From: Hydrogenovibrio thermophilus
GTDB lineage: Bacteria > Pseudomonadota > Gammaproteobacteria > Thiomicrospirales > Thiomicrospiraceae
Assembly: GCF_004028275.1 (NCBI RefSeq)
Contig: NZ_CP035033.1
Coordinates: 1,973,501 to 2,037,500 of the forward strand
Length of the DNA stretch: 64,000 nt
Reading direction: 5' to 3'
Positions 35,120 through 43,455 of the stretch are shown here, piece by piece (position 1 is the first letter of the stretch; each line of letters opens with the position of its first letter). The notes below the pieces were generated by a model, which had not been told where the DNA came from, ran no database searches, and saw only the letters and a list, made by a program, of their open reading frames with translations. The translations under genes were made by a program, and so were the position numbers.

Positions 35120-35793
35120 CATCCAAGTTCCGCCGTAAAAACACGCCTAAAGGACAAATCATCCACAGTGTCCGGGACGGCTTCGGCCTGATTGAAGTCG
35201 TCGACACTCAAGTGGCACGCAGCCTGTATTTCGGCACCCGCGTCGAGCAAAGTCGCCTGTATTTCAACGCCCCCATGACGCTGGCGTTCGAATACCAAGA
35301 AGCGTTGATGGAAGCTATTCTGGAGCATCCGGCCGCCATCAACCGCCTGTTAACGCTGGGGCTTGGTGGCGGCAGCCTGCCCGCTCAAATGCACCATATT
35401 TTTCCGAAATGCCAGCAAACCGTGGTGGAACTACGTCCGGCGGTCATCGACATCGCTTACCGGTATTTCCATCTGCCGGAAACGCCACACATCGACACGC
35501 GAGAAGCCGACGCCTACATGTTCGTCCTGCAGGAAACCGAGCGCTACGACATCATCGTCATCGACCTTTACGACGGCGACAGCATGCCGCCCGAATTCAC
35601 CGACGAAATCTTCCTGCTCGCTCTGCAAAAACTGACCAGGCCTGGCGGATTATTGTTATTCAATTTGTGGAAAGGCACGCCGGAAAAGACCCTCAGGGTC
35701 ATCCGCTTTTGGGAAGACATGACCGACTGTGAAATCACCATGCGCGAAATCCACTCCAGCAACAATCTGATTCTATCGGTAAAACCACGTTAA
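35104..35793 (+). CDS. Spermidine synthase-like (polyamine aminopropyltransferase fold) protein
   Basis: 229-aa Rossmann-fold protein. The short N-terminal beta region (DGFGLIEVVDTQVARSLYFG), the nucleotide-binding LGLGGGSLPAQM, VVELRPAVIDIAYRYF and YDIIVIDLYDGD segments match spermidine-synthase-like methyltransferases. It is shorter than true SpeE (about 280 aa) and the polyamine-binding pocket is not clearly conserved, so aminopropyl transfer is uncertain. The overlap with the thioredoxin-like gene suggests a shared transcript. An exact CCAGGCCTGG (35636) uses AGG for Arg. Confidence 0.72.
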   Translation: MVASIASKFRRKNTPKGQIIHSVRDGFGLIEVVDTQVARSLYFGTRVEQSRLYFNAPMTLAFEYQEALMEAILEHPAAINRLLTLGLGGGSLPAQMHHIFPKCQQTVVELRPAVIDIAYRYFHLPETPHIDTREADAYMFVLQETERYDIIVIDLYDGDSMPPEFTDEIFLLALQKLTRPGGLLLFNLWKGTPEKTLRVIRFWEDMTDCEITMREIHSSNNLILSVKPR

Positions 35794-35808
35794 CCCGAGG
35801 AGAACACC

Positions 35809-37023
35809 ATGACCGCTCCCAGTCTCAGCGCCTACTCCGAACAGTTTGAAACCCTGTTCAACCAGCACCGCATCGCCTGTATGGTGTGCGAACTGACGCC
35901 GCCTTATCGAGTGAACTATCACTCCGTGGCGTTACGCAAACTGATTCGTTTACCCGATGACGACAGCGCCATGCACCTGCTCGACTGGGTTCACCCGGAC
36001 GACCGTGAGCGCTACCAACTTGAGTTGAAAGCTTACGCCGCCCAGCCGGAAACCCCGAGTTTCGAACGCTTGCCGTTTCGCATCCTCAACCAGAACGGTG
36101 AAATCAAATGGGTGCGCGAACTCGTCCTGATCGACGACAGTGACGGCCAACAACTGGTACTCAGTTGGGAGGACATCACCAAGCGTTATCTGGAAGACCA
36201 GCAAAACCGCGAAAACAAACACCAGTTCAACTTGGTGTTGGACTCGCTCAATGTCGGTTTTTTCGAATTTCTATTCGGCACCAACACGGTGTTCTATTCG
36301 CCGACCTGGAAAAAACAACTCGGCTACGAACCCTATGAAATCGAAGACAAAATGGCCGAATGGGAAAAACGCGTGCCGCCCAAATACGTCACCGCGGCCT
36401 ACAAAAATCTGGAAAAACATCTGTCCGGCAAAACCGAATGGTATGAAGCCGTTTTCCCCATGCGCCACAAACAAGGTCATCAAGTCTGGATTCTGGCCAG
36501 AGGCAAAGCCGAGCGCGACGCCAACGGCCATCCGTATAAAATCATCGGCACCCATACCGACCTGTCGGCGGTGCAAAAGCTGCCGAAACAACTTCAGGCG
36601 CTGGCCGACATCGAGTTTCACCCGGAAACCCTTTACCAACGTGCTTTCGCTACCGCGCCAATACCGCTGTCTCTGTTCAATCTCAATTCCAACAAAGTGG
36701 AAATCAACCCTAAAATGGTGGAACTTTGCGGCTACCAGAGCCAGGAACTCACCGGCCAGGTCTACACTCGCTTCTTCCACCCGGACGACCGTCAAGCCAG
36801 CATCGAAGCCATTGAGCGCCATATCCGCAACGCCACACCGAACCTGGAAACCGTCGAGCGACGCGCGTTTCATAAAGACGGCCGTCTGCTGACATTACGC
36901 ATCACCAGTTTTGTCACCACGCTGGAAAACGACGACCGAGTGCTGTGTTCCTATATCGAAGACATCACCGAAGCGACACAAAAAGACACAGAGATGGATG
37001 CGAAATCGTCGCCACTGGATTAA
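35809..37023 (+). CDS. Multi-PAS sensory protein without output domain
   Basis: 404-aa protein made of three PAS domains: about 10-130, 140-265 and 280-395, each ending in a PAC-type segment (for example WEDITKRY, IGTHTDLSAV and SYIEDITEA). No membrane segment, kinase, GGDEF, EAL or HTH domain follows; the protein ends about 15 residues after the last PAS domain. AGGAG precedes the ATG. It must therefore signal through another protein, if it signals at all. A ligand or cofactor is not evident. Confidence 0.82.
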   Translation: MTAPSLSAYSEQFETLFNQHRIACMVCELTPPYRVNYHSVALRKLIRLPDDDSAMHLLDWVHPDDRERYQLELKAYAAQPETPSFERLPFRILNQNGEIKWVRELVLIDDSDGQQLVLSWEDITKRYLEDQQNRENKHQFNLVLDSLNVGFFEFLFGTNTVFYSPTWKKQLGYEPYEIEDKMAEWEKRVPPKYVTAAYKNLEKHLSGKTEWYEAVFPMRHKQGHQVWILARGKAERDANGHPYKIIGTHTDLSAVQKLPKQLQALADIEFHPETLYQRAFATAPIPLSLFNLNSNKVEINPKMVELCGYQSQELTGQVYTRFFHPDDRQASIEAIERHIRNATPNLETVERRAFHKDGRLLTLRITSFVTTLENDDRVLCSYIEDITEATQKDTEMDAKSSPLD

Positions 37024-37084
37024 AATGCTCCCCTATTTGAGTCCTCATTCACCCACCCTGCAAACTTGAAGGCGTTATTGTTCT

Positions 37085-39025
37085 ATGGCACTGCTTTTCC
37101 TACGCGACACCCAACTCAGCTACGGCACCCAAACCCTCTTGGACGGCGTCGATTTTAAAATCGAGCCCAACGAACGGGTCTGTATCGTCGGGCGCAACGG
37201 CGAAGGCAAATCCACCCTGCTCAAAGTCATTGAAGGCAGCGTTCAAGCCGACGATGGCAGTCGAATTCTGCAAGACGGCGTGCAAATCGCCAAGCTGCAA
37301 CAGGAAGTGCCCAACGACACCCAAGGCAGTGTCTTCCACATCATCGCACAAGGCCTGGGCAATATCGGTCAATTAATCGAACGCTTCCACCAATTGACCG
37401 CGACATTGGCCGACGACAGTTCCGAAAACACCTTGAATGAACTGACTCGCACCCAACAAGCCATTGATGACCAGGACGGCTGGGACCTGAACCAGAAAGT
37501 CGAAACACTGATTTCCAAACTCTCATTACCCGCCGAAGCCGAATTTTCCGAATTGTCCGGCGGCATGAAGCGCCGAGTTCTGCTGGCGCAAGCCCTGATC
37601 CAAGACCCGGACATTCTCCTGCTGGACGAACCGACCAACCATTTGGACATCCCCTCCATCCAATGGCTGGAAGACTTCCTGAAAAACCTGTCTTGCAGCC
37701 TGGTATTCATTACCCATGACCGCTCCTTCCTGCAAGCGCTGGCGACGCGCATCGTGGAGCTGGATCGCGGCCAGCTTTATAACTGGGAATGCGATTACGC
37801 CACCTACCTGCAACGCAAAGCTGCACAACTGGAATCCGAAGCCAAATCCAATGCCGAATTCGATAAAAAGCTGGCGCAGGAAGAAGCCTGGATTCGTCAG
37901 GGCATCAAGGCGCGCCGCACCCGAAACGAAGGCCGGGTTCGCGCGCTGGAAAAGCTGCGCGAAGCCCACAAGGCGCGCCGTCAGCAACAAGGCAAAGCCA
38001 ACCTGCAATACAACCAGGCCAATCACTCCGGCAAACAGGTCATCGAAGTGGACGACATTCACTTTGCCTGGCCCGACCAAGTCGTCATCGATCATTTCTC
38101 CACCATGATTTTGCGCGGCGACAAAGTCGGTTTTATCGGTGCCAACGGCTGCGGGAAGTCCACACTGCTGAAACTGCTGCTCGGCCAACTGTCACCGCAA
38201 TCCGGTCACATCAAACTCGGCACCAATCTGAAAATCGCCTATTTCGATCAACACCGCGACCAGCTCGACGAAAACAAAGCCGTGGTCGACAGTGTATTGG
38301 AAGAGTCGGACTACATCGAAATCAACGGTCAACGCAAGCACATCATGGGCTATCTGGGCGACTTCCTCTTCAGTCCGGAACGGGCCCGCCAACCGGTCAA
38401 AGCCCTGTCCGGCGGCGAACGTAACCGTCTGTTACTGGCGCGCGTCTTCGCCAAACCGTCCAACCTGCTGGTGCTGGACGAACCCACCAACGACTTGGAC
38501 ATTGAAACCTTGGAACTTCTGGAAGAACTCCTGCTCGATTATCCGGGCACCGTGCTCATCGTCAGCCACGACCGGGCCTTTTTGAACAGCGTGGTCACCA
38601 GCTCCATCGTGTTCGACGCACCAGGCCAAGTCAATGAATACGTCGGTGGTTACGACGACTGGTTACGCCAGCGCCCGGCGCACTACGACGCCCCAACTCA
38701 AAAAACCGGCACTCGGACAAACACCCAAGAACCCGCCAGGCCTGGCGAAAAGGCCGAAACGCCAGCCGCCAAATCGAGCGACAAACCCGCAGCGAAAAAA
38801 CCGAAAAAGTTGAGCTACAAAGACCAACGGGAATACGATGCCCTGCCGGAAACCATCGAAACACTGGAAACGGAGTTGGAAGCACTGCAAATGCAAATCA
38901 GCGAACCGGCGTTTTATCAACAAACCGGCCATGAGGCGGTCCTGGAACGCCTCAATGCGTGTGAGGCCGAATTGGAAGCCGCTTTCGAACGTTGGGAAAT
39001 TTTGGAAGCCCAACTCGAAGACTAG
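37085..39025 (+). CDS. uup: ABC-F ATPase Uup
   Basis: 646-aa soluble ABC protein with two ATPase domains and no membrane part. The first domain has GRNGEGKST and LSGGMKRRVLLAQAL with LLLDEPTNHLD; the second has GANGCGKST, LSGGERNRLLLARVF and LVLDEPTNDLD. A linker of about 80 residues joins them, and the C-terminal 80 residues form a basic coiled coil as in Uup, which binds DNA and ribosomes. Roles known for the family are ribosome rescue and control of precise transposon excision. The low-complexity linker before the coiled coil contains a CCAGGCCTGG copy (38736). Confidence 0.93.
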   Translation: MALLFLRDTQLSYGTQTLLDGVDFKIEPNERVCIVGRNGEGKSTLLKVIEGSVQADDGSRILQDGVQIAKLQQEVPNDTQGSVFHIIAQGLGNIGQLIERFHQLTATLADDSSENTLNELTRTQQAIDDQDGWDLNQKVETLISKLSLPAEAEFSELSGGMKRRVLLAQALIQDPDILLLDEPTNHLDIPSIQWLEDFLKNLSCSLVFITHDRSFLQALATRIVELDRGQLYNWECDYATYLQRKAAQLESEAKSNAEFDKKLAQEEAWIRQGIKARRTRNEGRVRALEKLREAHKARRQQQGKANLQYNQANHSGKQVIEVDDIHFAWPDQVVIDHFSTMILRGDKVGFIGANGCGKSTLLKLLLGQLSPQSGHIKLGTNLKIAYFDQHRDQLDENKAVVDSVLEESDYIEINGQRKHIMGYLGDFLFSPERARQPVKALSGGERNRLLLARVFAKPSNLLVLDEPTNDLDIETLELLEELLLDYPGTVLIVSHDRAFLNSVVTSSIVFDAPGQVNEYVGGYDDWLRQRPAHYDAPTQKTGTRTNTQEPARPGEKAETPAAKSSDKPAAKKPKKLSYKDQREYDALPETIETLETELEALQMQISEPAFYQQTGHEAVLERLNACEAELEAAFERWEILEAQLED

Positions 39026-39046
39026 GCATATCAGAATTGGCGAAGG

Positions 39047-39523
39047 TCAGTGACCGAGCACGGCGCTTGGTCTGGGCGGCATCGACAACTCTTCTCGCCA
39101 CTTTTTCCAGCGGTTCAAGCGACTCAATAATCGCAACATCGCTTTGGGTTGCACCGGTTGCGCCAGTTGAAAGCGGAAATAACCCTTATTGATGAGCGGC
39201 AGAGCGGCGGCCAATTCGTCATCCCGCCGCATCAACACCACCGGCGTTTTCAAAATGGTCGGGTTGTTATGGGTCGTTTCCTGCCAGGCCTGCTCGACCT
39301 GATTGGCCAATTGAAAATCGATGAGAATCGCCAAATACACCCGGTGGGTGGAATAGCGACGCTTTTCAATTTCCGAGACCACCGCATCAACGTCATTGAA
39401 GGCCGCGACACTGATGCCGTAGCGTTTCAGAAACTGTTCAATATCGGCAAAACGTTGCGCATCCGGTTCGCATACGGCAATGCGTCGGCCTTTCAGCCAT
39501 TTCAATTCTTTTTTGAATCCCAT
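39047..39523 (-). CDS. Degenerate response-regulator receiver protein
   Basis: 158-aa protein resembling a lone receiver domain. IAVCEPDAQRF supplies an acidic pair, AILIDFQLA the phospho-acceptor-like Asp, and VVLMRRDDE the position of the Thr/Ser switch. Where receivers have the invariant lysine (KP), this one has FQLAQPVQP, so the lysine appears lost. Either phosphorylation is unusual or the protein is a pseudo-receiver. A short C-terminal tail of 25 residues has no visible DNA-binding motif. It is convergent with uup. Confidence 0.6.
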   Translation of the reverse strand: MGFKKELKWLKGRRIAVCEPDAQRFADIEQFLKRYGISVAAFNDVDAVVSEIEKRRYSTHRVYLAILIDFQLANQVEQAWQETTHNNPTILKTPVVLMRRDDELAAALPLINKGYFRFQLAQPVQPKAMLRLLSRLNRWKKWREELSMPPRPSAVLGH

Positions 39524-39920
39524 TTTTGTCAGTCCACACGGTCAAGGCGGATTCGAGACTTGTTCCCGGTCGGAACCCGCTGAAAATTCGGTTTTATTTT
39601 TTGTTTTATTTTTTATATTACCAAAAAATCCGTTGCCTCGGTGTGGCTTTAAAATGACAAACAGATGACCTCTGTGCGCCGTTTCCGCCGACGCGACCAA
39701 GCCAATCCTAGACGGTGACCACCCATTCCACCCAACATAAATAATAATAATTCTTAATTGCAATCATATAAATTTCGCGTAGAATGCTAGACTCGCTTTT
39801 GCGAAAAACATGATGTCACCATCGCAAAAAATACGCTACAATTTTATTCTATTGCGTAATCGAAATCCCACGCTGGAAAACCTTTTTATTTTTGCTTATT
39901 TTTGGCAGGAAAACTTCTTT
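39524..39920 (+). promoter_or_regulatory. 397-base upstream region of nrdB with promoter and leader dyad
   Basis: AT-rich gene-free stretch. A sigma70-type promoter TTGCAA (39758-39763), 16 bases, TAGAAT (39780-39785) is the best candidate for nrdB and predicts a leader of about 130 bases. Inside the leader lies an inverted repeat TTTTGCGA / TCGCAAAA (39797-39829). I could not recognise NrdR boxes. The first part (39585-39625) is a T-rich run that may serve as promoter UP sequence or as a loose terminator. Confidence 0.55.
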
Positions 39921-41054
39921 ATGAGCTGTAACGAAAAACATACTTATTCTACCTTTTGCCGTTCTTCCAACAATGCGTTGAAAGAACCGATGTTCTTTGG
40001 CCAAAACGTCAACGTGGCACGTTACGACCAGCAAAAGCACCCGATTTTCGAAAAACTGATTGAAAAGCAATTAAGCTTTTTCTGGCGACCGGAGGAAATC
40101 GACCTGTCGAGCGACCGAGGGGAATACGCCGATCTGCCGGATCACGAAAAACATGTTTTCATCAGCAACCTGAAATACCAAACCCTGCTGGATTCGGTAC
40201 AGGGCCGTTCGCCGAATGTGGCGCTGCTGCCGTTGGTGTCCATTCCGGAACTGGAAACCTGGATTGAAACCTGGTCCTTCTCGGAAACCATCCACAGCCG
40301 CTCTTACACCCACATTATCCGTAACATCGTCTCGGATCCGTCATTGGTGTTCGACGACATCGTCACCAATGATGAAATCGTCAAACGCGCCATCAGCGTC
40401 ACCGAACATTACGACCGTTTGATTTACCTGACCAACCGCATGTACGCCGAAGAAATCGATCTGGAAAAAGACGACGCCTTCCGTAAAGAAGTGAAAACCG
40501 CCTTGTTCCTGACCATCGTATCGGTCAACGTGTTGGAAGCGATTCGTTTCTATGTCTCCTTCGCTTGCAGCTTCTCCTTCGCCGAACGCTCCTTGATGGA
40601 AGGCAACGCCAAAGTCATCAAGCTGATCGCTCGTGACGAAGCCCTGCATTTGTCCGGTACCCAGCACATCATCAACTTGATGCGCGAAGGCAAAGACGAC
40701 CCGGAAATGATGCAAATCGCCAAGGAAAACGAAGACATGGTCTATCAGATTTTCCGCGAAGCCGCCGAACAGGAAAAAGAATGGGCCGACTATCTGTTCA
40801 AAGACGGTTCCATGATCGGTTTGAATGCCGGCATTTTAAAAGACTACGTCGAGTACATCACCAATACGCGTATTCGCGCCGTGAAACTGGATCCGATTTT
40901 CGAACAGAAAAGCAATCCGCTTCCGTGGATGAACAACTGGCTGGTGTCCGACAACGTTCAAGTCGCACCGCAGGAATCGGAAATCAGTTCCTATCTGGTC
41001 GGCCAGGTGGACTCCACCGTCGGCAAAGACGACTTCAACGATTTCGCGCTGTAA
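39921..41054 (+). CDS. nrdB: Ribonucleoside-diphosphate reductase, class Ia beta subunit
   Basis: Small subunit that holds the diiron-tyrosyl radical for reduction of ribonucleotides. At 377 aa it matches E. coli Nrd[18 protein letters not shown] and [17 protein letters not shown] are nearly identical to it. Iron ligands and the radical tyrosine are visible in [15 protein letters not shown], and the second pair in ARDEALH. The C-terminal peptide DFNDFAL, which docks on NrdA, is conserved. CAGGAAAA precedes the ATG; the frame is open to 39810 without similarity. The nrdA gene, usually just upstream, is not in this window. Confidence 0.96.
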   Translation: MSCNEKHTYSTFCRSSNNALKEPMFFGQNVNVARYDQQKHPIFEKLIEKQLSFFWRPEEIDLSSDRGEYADLPDHEKHVFISNLKYQTLLDSVQGRSPNVALLPLVSIPELETWIETWSFSETIHSRSYTHIIRNIVSDPSLVFDDIVTNDEIVKRAISVTEHYDRLIYLTNRMYAEEIDLEKDDAFRKEVKTALFLTIVSVNVLEAIRFYVSFACSFSFAERSLMEGNAKVIKLIARDEALHLSGTQHIINLMREGKDDPEMMQIAKENEDMVYQIFREAAEQEKEWADYLFKDGSMIGLNAGILKDYVEYITNTRIRAVKLDPIFEQKSNPLPWMNNWLVSDNVQVAPQESEISSYLVGQVDSTVGKDDFNDFAL

Positions 41055-41076
41055 ACAGCCGTACTCATCATCTCCC

Positions 41077-41100
41077 AAAGCCCGCTTCTGCGGGCTTTTT
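41077..41100 (+). terminator. Intrinsic terminator of nrdB
   Basis: Perfect stem AAAGCCCGC/GCGGGCTTT with loop TTCT, followed by T residues, 23 bases after the nrdB stop. Confidence 0.9.
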
Positions 41101-41121
41101 GGTTTTTCGCCCCCGTCAATC

Positions 41122-41139
41122 TTGTTACAAAACTGTCAT
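41122..41139 (+). promoter_or_regulatory. Pho-box-like direct repeat before the GAK-type operon
   Basis: TTGTTAC-AAAA-CTGTCAT has the 7-4-7 spacing of PhoB boxes; the second half is a perfect CTGTCAT and the first matches at four of seven positions. It ends 45 bases before the first ATG of the cluster. TTGTTA with TATCAC 17 bases later (41145-41150) could also be read as a plain promoter. PhoB control would fit the phosphatase and PhoU-like content but is unproven. Confidence 0.4.
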
Positions 41140-41184
41140 CCGCTTATCACTTGATTTTCAAATAAGCACTCTAAACTGGCCGGA

Positions 41185-41901
41185 ATGAACGAAGCGACAC
41201 ACATTCTGGCGTTCCTCCGTCACGGGGAATACCATCAAAAACCCAATACGCCCAGCGCGTTACAACACGGTGCTCTGACGACCTTAGGCCAACAACAGGC
41301 CGCTCGCGCCGCCGAAGACGTGTATCATTACGCCCAGGCGCACGGCTTGAGACTTCACCCGGAAATCGACACCTCGCATTCGTTACGTGCCTGGCAGACC
41401 GCCGACGCCTTGAAGCAAACACTCAAACGCCAAGCCGGTTTTCAAGGACGTATCGTCGAGCAGAAAACCCTACACGAACGTTCCGTCGGTGCCCTGGCGA
41501 ACTTGTCCGTTACCGAAATCGAGCACATTTTGGAGCAGGACCCAAGAGTCGAATCTCCCCCGCTCAACTGGAAATCCGACAGTCATTACCGCTTACCGGT
41601 ACACGGTGCGGAATCCTTATTGTCCGCCGGAGAGCGGGTTGCTGGACACCTCAACCGAACGTTCGCGTCACTGGCGCAAACCGAAACGCAACCGACCTTG
41701 AAAATCGTCGTGGGGCACGGGGCTTCCTTTCGACACGCCGCGTTTTTGCTCGGCCTGCTGTCGTTTGAAGACATCGCGCAAAAGTCCATGCACCACGCCC
41801 GCCCACTTTATTTTGAATACCGAACCCGTTCGCAAGACTGGCGACACCGCCACGGCGAATGGAAACAGCGCGCCCGCGCCAACCCGTCAATGATTGATTG
41901 A
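41185..41901 (+). CDS. Histidine phosphatase superfamily protein
   Basis: 238-aa branch of the phosphoglycerate-mutase/histidine-phosphatase family. The phospho-histidine is in FLRHGE, the phosphate-binding Arg in DTSHSLRAWQTA, the acid in LHERSVGAL and the second His in VVGHGASFRHA, so the active site is complete. The substrate could be a small phospho-metabolite or a phosphohistidine protein. It opens a six-gene same-strand run with gaps of 10-40 bases or overlaps. Neighbouring kinases suggest it may reverse their phosphorylation; that is inference. Confidence 0.85.
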   Translation: MNEATHILAFLRHGEYHQKPNTPSALQHGALTTLGQQQAARAAEDVYHYAQAHGLRLHPEIDTSHSLRAWQTADALKQTLKRQAGFQGRIVEQKTLHERSVGALANLSVTEIEHILEQDPRVESPPLNWKSDSHYRLPVHGAESLLSAGERVAGHLNRTFASLAQTETQPTLKIVVGHGASFRHAAFLLGLLSFEDIAQKSMHHARPLYFEYRTRSQDWRHRHGEWKQRARANPSMID

Positions 41902-41913
41902 GGAGAATGGATT

Positions 41914-43131
41914 ATGTACGCCGCGACCGCAACCGCCTGGCAACCTCAGCCACACCCCCAAACGCCTTTCCCAACCGAAAACTGGATGGCACCGGCAAAA
42001 GACACCTATTTTTTCTGTGATTTGCACGCCGATGCCGACGCCTTTTTACGTTCGCTGAAACTGAGTTATCTGGTCACGCTCGACAGCACCGTCGAGCGCA
42101 TCACCCTCACCACCAAAGGCCGCAGCGGGCAAATCATCATCGGCGGCGACTGCTTCGATAAAGGGCCGAGCAACCTGGCCCTGTTCCGCCTGATTGCCCA
42201 GCTTAAGCATGCCGAATGCGATCTGGTGCTGCTGGCCGGCAATCACGACATCCGCATCTACGCCGGTTTGCTGGCGACCGACTTCATGGACGACCTGCGC
42301 CAAGCCCACTTTTTCGTCCGCATGGGACGCAAAACCGCCAGCTTGTTTGCCGAAATCCACCGCCATTATTGTCAGGGCGAAAAACTGCCAGGCCTGGCCG
42401 ATTCGGTGATTCGCCGACGTTTGTTTCCATCCGAAGACTGGTTCGATTTTTTCCCGGCCTATGCGCAACACACCATGCCGAAAAGCAAAATCGATAAAGA
42501 ACTGAAACAGATTCGCAAAAAACAGGACGATTTCATCCAGGCCTGCGGCGAACACGGTTTAAGCCTGCCGGAAATTTACCAGGCCGTTGCCAAAGCGAAG
42601 GAACTCTTCCTGTCACCGGATGGCGAATTTGCTTGGTTTTTCCAATCGCTGGACTTGATTCATCTCGCCGGTAGCTATTGTTTCAGCCACGCCGGTCTGG
42701 ACGACCAGTTCGCCGAAAAACTGGTCGCGCACAGTGCCGACGAGCTCAACCAGACCTTCCGCGAGCAAATGAATCAAGGCCGAATTTTCGAAATGTACTA
42801 CAGCGAATTCGGCAATGTGTTCCGCACCAAATACCGCGCCAACGACTGGCCTTTGACCGAACGTGGCAGCGACATTTTGCGCCGCAACCACATCTTCGCC
42901 ATCGTCAATGGACACCGCAGCCACCGCGAAGGCCAACAGTTGTTTCTGCGCCAAGGCCTGTTGAATTTCGAGTGCGACACCCAGCTCAACGCCAATTGCC
43001 GCCGTAAATCTAACCTACAAACCCCGGGCGAAGCTGTTACAATTTTCTATGCCGACGGCATGGTCTCTGCGCTCAGCAGCGATTTTCCCATGACCAAACA
43101 ATTCCACCCCAAACAGTTGCAACAGCATTAG
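41914..43131 (+). CDS. Metallophosphatase resembling class III fructose-1,6-bisphosphatase
   Basis: 405-aa calcineurin-like phosphoesterase. Metal-binding motifs appear in order: FFCDLHAD (D-x-H), GGDCFDKGP (GDxxDxG), LAGNHDIRIY (GNHD) and NGHRSHREG (GH). Sequence around these motifs is closest to the Firmicutes-type class III FBPase, but that enzyme is about 640 aa, so this is a compact relative with possibly different substrate. It begins 12 bases after the histidine phosphatase gene, with GGAG before the ATG. Two different phosphatases side by side next to unusual kinases is notable. Confidence 0.78.
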   Translation: MYAATATAWQPQPHPQTPFPTENWMAPAKDTYFFCDLHADADAFLRSLKLSYLVTLDSTVERITLTTKGRSGQIIIGGDCFDKGPSNLALFRLIAQLKHAECDLVLLAGNHDIRIYAGLLATDFMDDLRQAHFFVRMGRKTASLFAEIHRHYCQGEKLPGLADSVIRRRLFPSEDWFDFFPAYAQHTMPKSKIDKELKQIRKKQDDFIQACGEHGLSLPEIYQAVAKAKELFLSPDGEFAWFFQSLDLIHLAGSYCFSHAGLDDQFAEKLVAHSADELNQTFREQMNQGRIFEMYYSEFGNVFRTKYRANDWPLTERGSDILRRNHIFAIVNGHRSHREGQQLFLRQGLLNFECDTQLNANCRRKSNLQTPGEAVTIFYADGMVSALSSDFPMTKQFHPKQLQQH

Positions 43132-43141
43132 AAGGTAGGGT

Positions 43142-43429
43142 ATGGCTAAGAAAAGTAAATACTTCGAACACGAGTCTCTGCAAGACAACGATGCCATCAT
43201 CAGCTATTTAAAAGCCATCACGCAGGGGTTCAAAAAAGGCGCCATCGAGTTCAGCGATGAAGAGGAAGAGTTCATGCTGACCCCACAAAAACTGGCGAAC
43301 CTCAAAATCAAAGCCGATAAATCGAAAAAAGGCCAGACGCTGAACATCAAAATCAGCTGGTCCTCCGATCAAAGCTCCGACTTCGAAGAGTCGCCGCTGT
43401 TTATCGACCCGAAAAAACCGAAAAAATAA
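43142..43429 (+). CDS. Amphi-Trp domain protein
   Basis: 95-aa protein of the small amphi-Trp type: an N-terminal helix (SLQDNDAIISYLKAITQGFKK-like), an acidic turn, then beta strands ending in the characteristic tryptophan of IKISWSS. The family is known only from gene context, often with ATP-grasp and HprK-like enzymes, and may be the protein substrate or carrier of that system. AAGG-type ribosome binding sequence precedes the ATG. The C-terminal tail (DPKKPKK) is basic and looks accessible for modification, an inference. Confidence 0.72.
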   Translation: MAKKSKYFEHESLQDNDAIISYLKAITQGFKKGAIEFSDEEEEFMLTPQKLANLKIKADKSKKGQTLNIKISWSSDQSSDFEESPLFIDPKKPKK

Positions 43430-43455
43430 CCCGAATTCAGTAGCCGAACAGCCAG

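Noticed and set aside
41914..43131. Call as a classical fructose-1,6-bisphosphatase (fbp)
   Set aside because: Metal motifs fit, but the protein is much shorter than class III enzymes and its context is a signalling-type cluster, so I kept a family-level call.
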